Shown here one piece after another: positions 31,297-40,200 of a stretch of 64,000 bases of DNA (positions are counted from its first letter, which is position 1; every line of letters begins with the position of its first letter). Origin of the DNA: Rhyzopertha dominica (Eukaryota > Arthropoda > Insecta > Coleoptera > Bostrichidae); assembly GCA_025024175.1 (NCBI GenBank), contig QCXZ01000064.1:21014286-21078285 (forward strand), read 5' to 3'. The position numbers and the translations under genes were made by a program. The notes below the pieces were generated by a model. That model did no database searches. It had not been told where the DNA came from and worked only from the letters and a program-made list of their open reading frames with translations.

Positions 31297-34200
31297 ATGT
31301 TCAAAAATATTGTCTTGGGTATATCAGGGGGAGTTGACAGTGCTGTATCCGCTTTATTATTGAAAAACAGGGGTCAGTTACCATTGATATGTATACGTTT
31401 AGTTTAAAAACTTTATTTAAACAGGTTACAATGTACAAGCAATTTTTATGCAAAATTGGGACATAGCAGATGAAAAGGGACACTGTTCTTCAGAGCAAGA
31501 TTTTCAAGATGCTCAAGAAGCCTGTGATATACTAAACATACCTCTTACTAATGTAAACTTTGTTAAACATTTTTGGAATGAAGTATTTTGGTATTAGCTA
31601 TATTAAATTTGTCTAGGCATTCGTAAAGTATAAAATGTATTTTCAGTCATCTTATGAAAGAATATCAATCGGGGTTCACTCCAAATCCAGACATCGTTTG
31701 CAATCAGCGCATTAAATTTAATCACTTTTTTGATTACGCTATAAATAATTTAAAAGCAGATGCAATTGCAACTGGTCATTATGCACGAACAAGTTTTGGT
31801 CCTTACTTGGAAAAATACAAACCAAATGAAAGTATGTATTGAACTAATTAGTTAATAACCAGTGAAACTAACTTTGTTAAACAGAAGTGCGATTACTACA
31901 AGCGGTTGACTTATGGAAAGATCAAACACTCTTCTTGTCACAAATAAACCAAAATGCTTTACAGAGGACNATGTTTCCTGTTGGTACTTTAACAAAAAAC
32001 GAAGTCAAAAGGATAGCTTCGGATAATGGGCTACAAAAGTTTTCTCAAAAAAAGGAGAGCATGGGAATTTGTTTTATAGGAAATAGGAAGTTTCAGAATT
32101 TCATTTCTGAAGTAAATGGCGTAAAATAAAATTATCTGCTACTAACAGTCACTTCTTTTAGTATATTGAAGATGACCCTGGCGATTTCGTTGACATTGAC
32201 ACAGGACGTGTGGTTGGACATCACAGAGGAGTACACCAGTGGACTTTAGGCCAAAGAGCCAAAATTGGTGGTTGTTCCGAGGCATTCTTTACTGTAGCAA
32301 AAAATTTGGAAAATAATGTTATATATGTGGTGAGTATGTTATGATAATCTAGAAAGAACTAATATTGTACACTGACTGACACGAAAAACGGGCCACCTAC
32401 TATTATGTTCTGACAACTTATATATTTTTACATATTGGTACAGTCCTTAGTACACCTGCTACTGGTTTGAGATATCAACATTAATTTCTCTTTTTTCAAA
32501 TTTGTACAAAATTTCCCCAATTTCTTTTGTGAAGTGGGCTTGTATATTAAATTGTTTCGTGAATATTTGTTGTCAAGTGTGTTTCGTTAAATTATTGTAT
32601 TTTATTGAATGCAGAATATCTTTAAGTGCCGAAAGAGTGTCTGCAATCATTGCTTTAATAGATGATGGAAGATCTCATCGTTATCTTGCTCAAAGAAATA
32701 GCGTGTAATGCAGTACAATACAATGTGTACACTCGCCTGCAGAAGTAATGTCGTATGGGACGGCGGCGAAAATAACGATGCGCCCATTTCGCTGGAACCC
32801 GATATACAGTTGCGGACAACGTGGATGTTGCAAAAGAAGGTGGTATACTCCAACAAGTTCTAGTAGTTAATGCAATATTAATGCTGTATTGGTGAGGAAG
32901 CACGACTGTACTTGAATATAAAGAGTAGACTAAGTGGGCTTAGCAGTTATTAAAGCACAAGTTAACTTTTTAGATCCTGATGAAGGAATAGAAATAAATT
33001 CCAAAAGCTTGGCACTAAAGTGTTAACAACTTATGCTTTATTGATTGCTAAGCCCGCTTAGTTTACCCTTTACATACAACATTAAGAGCTGCAGTACTGA
33101 ACATAAAAAATTTTAATGTGATCAGAAAGAAAAGAGAAACAGCAATTTTTAATAAAAGGCATAAAATTTTCCAGTTGTATAAGAACACCTTTTTAAGAGT
33201 TTTAATTTTATGGTCTGTCCTCTGTAAAAGAAGCAATGCTTGTTGCAACCACATATATGATTTCTCTTATTAAAATTATTTAACTTTTAATGGTCATTGC
33301 TTTGCTAATTTCTATCTTTTTTTAAAAAAACGTATTTAATTTAAATTTATTCCAGCTTTTAACCACTAAAAAATTAATTGCAATGTTTTTAATAAAAACT
33401 ATATAGTTTAGGTATTTGTTAATTTTACAGTCAATAGCAGATATACAGAATCATTGCTATAAAACTTTATTAAATTAATTTTTAACATAAATTAGTCCTT
33501 ATTTATAAATATAACAAAAAAAATTTTTATTTACCCTACCACTAATACTATTAATAAACGATGTGAAATATAACTAATGTATATGCAGCTTTTCATCAAT
33601 ATTTAGACTTATTATTCAGATTTTGCATCTCATCCGAGAAAAACTCCCATCCTTATCTTATTACATCTCTAAATAATAATGACGAGCAACTTATTTCTTG
33701 TTCTCCTATTAAGAGCTTTTATTATCAACAGTGTCGAAATGTGCAGAATTTTGGTTGCCTGCCAGTTTCTCTCGAAACCTGAAGGGAGTAAAAATTCAAA
33801 CAAATCAACCACAACGAAATGAGGGTCGATTTATGGGTTTATAGCGACGGGCGCACTCGACCACCAGTGCAAAAATAACCCCACCATGAAACCCCCAAAG
33901 AGCAGCATATGCGGCCAAGCATTTCAGGTAAATGGTACCAGTATATCTGGTGACGATTGCAAATAATTTATGAAAAAATGTAACCAGGACTATGACACCG
34001 ATCTACACACAACAAAATAAGTGTTTTAGTCAACATTTTTGGATTTAAAAAATTGTAGAAGTACTTTTACAGAATCACATTAAATTATATACACAGGCAA
34101 GATGGAAAAGAAAATCGCTATCACTAATCTAACACGATTAATATTAGCTAAAGTTTTTCCGTATAAAAATTACCAACAGGGACTTGACGGCACACAGATA

Positions 34201-37200
34201 TTTCAAATCATTCGGTTCCGTCTGTGCCCGTTATGGGAAAACATTAATTTGGTTCAGCCGAAGTCAAAGTCTTTTTCGATATTCCCACTGTGAAAAATAC
34301 GTTCCAACGATCAATAAAACCCAGTCCGTTAATTTGAAGATTGTATTAAGCTTTTAACGATACAACGCAGGAAAACTTTAAAAAATATAACTTGTGACTC
34401 TGTTTGATATATGTCAGATACTCGCTATTATTTTTCTATGCCTTCTAATTTTTAACATCCTCCCCGGCGGGCAACAATTCCAAAGGAATTAGACGTTGTA
34501 CTGGTCGTCGAAGAACTGTGCGACTTGCAGTTCTAACTTCGCAGCTACGTACTCTTCCGTCACGACCAGGAAATGTTTTCACTACCTTAGCCATCTTCCA
34601 CAGCTGCCTAGGGAGATTTTCGTCCTGGATAATGACGACATCATCCACCTTAATTGACCTTGAGCGCTCCTGATTACCAAGATGGGCTGACCTTAGGCTC
34701 TGTAAATAGTCGGTTAGCCAAAACTTCCAAAATCTTTTACCTGTATTTAATCTTATTTTCCAGAGCTTGAGTATTTCATTCCGATTGGCTGGCTGCTTCT
34801 CTAAATCCACATCGAATTCATTGTAATTGTGGCCGACTAAAAAATGTGAAGGAGTCAAGATTAACAAATTTTCTGTGTCATCGTCGATATAAGTTAATGG
34901 CCTTGAATTTACAATTGCTTCTACCTCTGTCAAAACAGTCATAAGTTCATCGTAGTTAAGGCAAGATTTCCCCAAGGTACTCTTTAAGCATGTTTTAACG
35001 CTCCTTACAAGTCTTTCCCAAAAGCCTCCCCACCATGGAGCACTTTCGCAACTGAATTTCCATTTTATTTTTAAGCTTGTAGTCAGGTCTTGTATCTTTC
35101 TTTCATTCAAAAGTTTCTTAAGTTCTTTGAACTCCAGAGCAGCACGTTTAAATGTTTTTGCGTTATCAGAATATATCACGTCTGGAACACCTCTTCTAGC
35201 AAAAAATCTGCGCAAAGCCAGTAAGCAACCTTCAGTGCTCAAGTTGGGTACAAGTTCTAAATGTACAGCTCTTACTATTGCACATGTTATCAACATAATA
35301 TACACTTTCTCCCTGTTGGTATCTCCTTTCTTAACAAATAGTGGGCCGGCAAAGTCAATTCCAGATATTTTAAATGGACTCACAGCACATAGCCTTTCCT
35401 TGGGAAGCGGAGCAAAAGGTTCATGAGCGGACTTTCCTCGCAACTTCTGACACATCACGCATTTCCTTAAAATACTTTTAATACGCTGTCGTCCTTGGAT
35501 AATCCAAAAGCGTTTTCTAATTTCTGCTAACGTAATACCAATACCACCATGACATGTCCTTATGTGAGCACTCCACACCAACCGATCTCCTAAGCATGAA
35601 TTCTTTGGCAAAATTATAGGATGTTTTGTTTCATAAGGTAAATCTGAAAATTCCAATCGCCCTCCAAGTCTTATTATTCCTTTATCATCTATGAATGGAT
35701 TTAACATCAATAGGGAGGAACTTCTATCCTTGTTTCCGTTCTGTTTTAGGCCTTGTAGTTCTTTTTTAAACTTTTGTTGCTGAGTTAACTTTATCCAATA
35801 ATTTTCAGCATTACATAGTTCCTGCTTCGAAAGGTATCCAGTTTCCTTTCCATTAACAGCTTTTAAATTGCGAATTATTCGAAACACGTAGGCTGTTATC
35901 CTTAAAATCCTTTCAAGACTGCTATAATTTTCAATTCTAAAAACCGGTTCTCCATAAACTTCTGTTGTGTCAGTAACGTTGAGCAAAGTTGATATAGCAT
36001 CTTCATTTTCAACACCTTTACTATCATCAGTAGGCCAGTACTTCTCGTCACCGCTCAGCCATTGGGGACCATTCCTCCATACTTCAGACTCAATTAGTAT
36101 TGTGATTTTAACTCCCCTGGTCAACATATCAGCAGGATTTTCAGAGCCAGGACAGTGTCTCCATTCACCTTTTGATAGCGTGTTAATTTCCATTACTCTA
36201 TTGCGGACGTACTGTTTCCATTTGTTCGGATTGCCATATATCCAGTACAAAGTTATTTTTGAATCGGACCACAAGTAGAGTCTATCAAATTTTACCCTGA
36301 AATTTTTAATTATATAATTTTGTAGCCTTGCAGCACAAAGTGCTGCTGTCAGTTCCAACTTTGGTAATGTTAGTGAGTCCTTCCCATTATCATTAATAGG
36401 AGCAATCCTGTTTTTAGACATCAAGATCTCACATGAAGATTCTTTGCTAGAAATTGTCTTGATATAGGCCACTGCTCCATACGCACGGGGGCTAGCGTCA
36501 GCAAAAATATGCAATTCAACTAATTTCCTAGGAAATAGTAAAGCACACCTAGGTACCGCTAATTGATCCAAGCGCATTAATTCTGATCTCCATTTCACCC
36601 ATTCACTGGCTAAGCTTTCTGGCAACGTATCATCCCAACCTATACGTGCTTTCCAAATTTCTTGCAATAGTATCTTCATTCGTACAGTAAACGGTCCAAG
36701 AAAGCCTAATGGATCGTACACCATTGAAATCGTTTGCAAGATATACCTTTTGGTTAAATTCTTTGACTCAGAATTATATAAAATTGTCTTCAAATCTACA
36801 GCGATTTCGTCGGTATTTAGAAACCATTGCAATCCCAACACCTTCCTTACATCTGATTTGCCATGTTCATGCTCACATAACTTGCTTAATCCTTTATTAT
36901 TGGTATACCACTTTCGTAGGTTCATGTTCGCATTCCTCATAACTCTAGTAGCAACTTTAAATATATGTGCTCCACTCTCTTCATCATCAGCGGATATTAC
37001 CAAATCATCGACATAAAATGACTGGCGAAGAACATCGCATAGCTCTCTATCGCTCTTATCTTGATTTAACAGATGTTTATGCAATGTTGCTGCCAATAAG
37101 AAGGGACTGCAAGTAACACCGAAAGTAACTCGTTTCATACGATACGAAATCAGCTTCGGCAATACATTTTCGTCATCAACTGGTTGTTCATACCACAAAA

Positions 37201-40200
37201 ATCGATGAGTATCACGTTCATCTTCATCCAGAGAGATTTGCAAAAACGCCTTTTCAATATCTGCTATAAGTCCTACTTTACCAATTCTAAAATTCAACAA
37301 TACACGTAACAGCTCCGGTACGATATTTTCCCCAGAACTCAGCATGTCATTCAGTGACGGATATCCCGGCGAATGAGCAGAGGCATCAAAAACAATTCTT
37401 ATTTTCGTAGTTTCTTTATCTTCACGATATACTGCTCGATGTGGCATATAATATATTCGGTCACTCTTGGAAGATGCAGCTATTTCAGCACAATCGTTTC
37501 TTAAATACTCCCTCATTGCAAAATCATACTCCTGAAGTTTACCATTCCGTGTAAGTTTTCTTGTTAAACTTGTTACTCTTGAAAGTGCGCCACTGTAGTT
37601 GGAATCCAGTTGTGCAGATGTGTTCAACCAAGGCAACTTCACACTGTATCTACCACCTCTGAACTCTATGTTCTCTTCCATAAATTGTAGTGTAATTTTT
37701 TCTACAGAGCAGTCTTCATCACTCTTTATACCAATTCTTTCCAAATCCCAAAATTCTTTCAAGTCGATTTCTGATTGGTTTTGGACGTGAAAAGTATGGC
37801 ATACACCAAAACTGACGAAAGTTTGTTCAGAAAAAACATGATGATTCGATCCTAACAAGGTCCATCCAATTACGGTATTTATTGCTGATAGTGTGTTACT
37901 TAATCTCTTCGTTTCTTCTTTACTATCTTCCAATAGTTATCAGCACCTATTAACATTGATAAGCCAGATATTTCAACACGTTCTTTATTGACATCTGCCA
38001 GATGATAATCCTTTGCAAAGTCTTTAATAACCGGGTCAGTAATTTTGGGCGTTTTTAATGAATCCAAACAAATTTCTTCTATTTCTACTGCTTCCATACA
38101 AACAACCTCATTTGTGTGTTGGCTCTTCAATTTCACCAGCACACGACGACACAACCTCCCAGGCGACGATTCACTGTTTCCAAATGCTAAAATGGCTATT
38201 CTACGTGTTCCAATTACTGGTAAATCCAATTTTCTTGATAAGCTTTCCTTTATGAACGTTAGTTGGCTTCCGCTATCAATGACTAGTCTAATGAAAACAT
38301 CTGTGGTACTTGTGGGTGAAATAAAAGCGCATGCTGTTTGTAGGTATACATCGAGGAGATTCCCATCGGCGAACAAATTAGTCGTTTGAGTATGATTTAC
38401 CCCTTCCTGCTTCATCGCTGATGGCTGTTCAGTGAGTCTATAACCTGAAGATGTTCTATTTGGATAGTTTGGATCACAAACCGCTGTAACATGACGACCA
38501 TTGCACTTAGAACATCTAACATTTTTCCTACAAAAACGTGCACTGTGATTCCTCTTTGTACACCTAAAACATCTCGAATTTTGTTTCAGGATATCCTTTT
38601 TTTCAGTCAAACTAATTGTGGAATCACATTTTTGTGTCAGATGATCTTTTGAATGACAAAACAAACAAGACTCCTTTTTATTTTCAACGGTGCCGGTTAA
38701 TAACTCTGCTGCAGTGCAAATCTTATTATTTCTTCCAAACGCGTTAATGCTAGGTACTTTTCTGTCACATCCGTCCATTCTTTTAGCTTCTTCAACTGAT
38801 TCAATTTCAAGTTTCAAGAAATGCAAAATCTTGGTGATTTGTTCTTCATATTCTATTTCTGAATTACGTTTTGTGCCTTTTTCCAACATAAAACTTGATG
38901 GTGTTTGTGGAATGTCTGACTTGCATTTTTTGTTGAATTCTATTCTCATGGAATATGGCAGGGCTTTCAACACAATTGATTTGAACGTCATGCCATACTG
39001 TTCGGAAGAAACTCCCAGAGAGTGGAGGGATCTACATATAGTGCTTGCTGCGTTATACAATTTCCGTAAAGCCAAAACGTCATTTTTATTCTTTATTGAC
39101 GGCAACATCAGTAACTGTTGAATATAACTATCTACGATTCTTTCTACGTCTCCAAATTCCTGTTTTAATAATTCAATGGCATCCTTATAACAACTCTGAC
39201 TAGAAAGCAATCCATTAATAGTATCAGCAGCTCTTCCTATTAATGCGCTTTTTAAATAACTGAATTTAGCCGAGTCATCTAGTTCATCGTTATTGTGAAT
39301 GTTTAAGCTAAACTGTTCCCAAAACTGTTGCCAATCTTGTGGATTGCCATTGAATTTAACTAATTCTAGCTTAGGTAATCTCACCGTTTTCCTTTTCATT
39401 GAAATTAGTGCCCTCTCTGCTTGAACTGCATCATGAGTTCCATGTCCTCTATCCGACTGTAACCTTTGTTCAAGTTTTGCAATACACATGACAGCAGCAT
39501 CGTTGTACTCTAAACATTTTTCAAATTCTGCCTGCAGCTGGTCTTCATTTAGATCGTTCTCGTTCATTTTGGCTAAAACTTTTTCGTTAGCGTCACTTAA
39601 GTTACCTTTAGCTGCCTTCACTCTTGCGATCAATATATTAATCTCAGACACATCAATATCCTCTTCTTTTAGGAGGTCGTCCGCACCATTTATAAGCCTT
39701 GTTAAAAGAGCACGACAAGTTTTCCGTAACGATAATTCCATTTTCCAACGTTCAAAATCAGCTTCTTACAGACCTTCGCAAGTTCCCGGGTTTCGGCACC
39801 AAAATGTGAAAAATACGTTCCAACGATCAATAAAACCCAGTCCGTTAATTTGAAGATTGTATTAAGCTTTTAACGATACAACGCAGGAAAACTTTAAAAA
39901 ATATAACTTGTGACTCTGTTTGATATATGTCAGATACTCGCTATTATTTTTCTATGCCTTCTAATTTTTAACACCCACGCCCCTGTCGACAAATGGCCAC
40001 AAAACTGTCTGGGCAGTCCTGTCAAAGTCATTGTCAATCTTAAAATATTAATATTTGCATATTATGCTCTTAAGAGGCATATTGTGACATAACCTGAGGT
40101 CAATAATTTGAGGAAGTACACATTTTCTGTATACATCCAACTTAGCCTTTTTGTAACCAAAAATCGTAGTACCTTTTTACATATTCTACGCTCAGAGTAT

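Larger units (their letters stand above)
34289..39973 (-). mobile_element. BEL/Pao LTR retrotransposon, apparently intact
   Basis: A 5,685 bp element on the minus strand, bounded by two 169 bp LTRs that are identical by eye. A 5 bp target duplication CCCAC lies at 34284-34288 and 39974-39978. LTRs start TG and end CA. Next to the 5' LTR is a primer-binding-site-like TGGTGCCGAAACCCGGG, and next to the 3' LTR a purine tract (CCGGGGAGGA on the minus strand). Two overlapping frames encode gag-protease and RT-RNase H-integrase. No envelope gene is seen. Identical LTRs imply recent insertion, here inside TRMU intron 5. Confidence 0.96.

Noticed and set aside
34289..39973. Endogenous retrovirus with envelope
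   Set aside because: No frame follows integrase before the 3' LTR, and protein order and LTR size fit an ordinary BEL/Pao retrotransposon.
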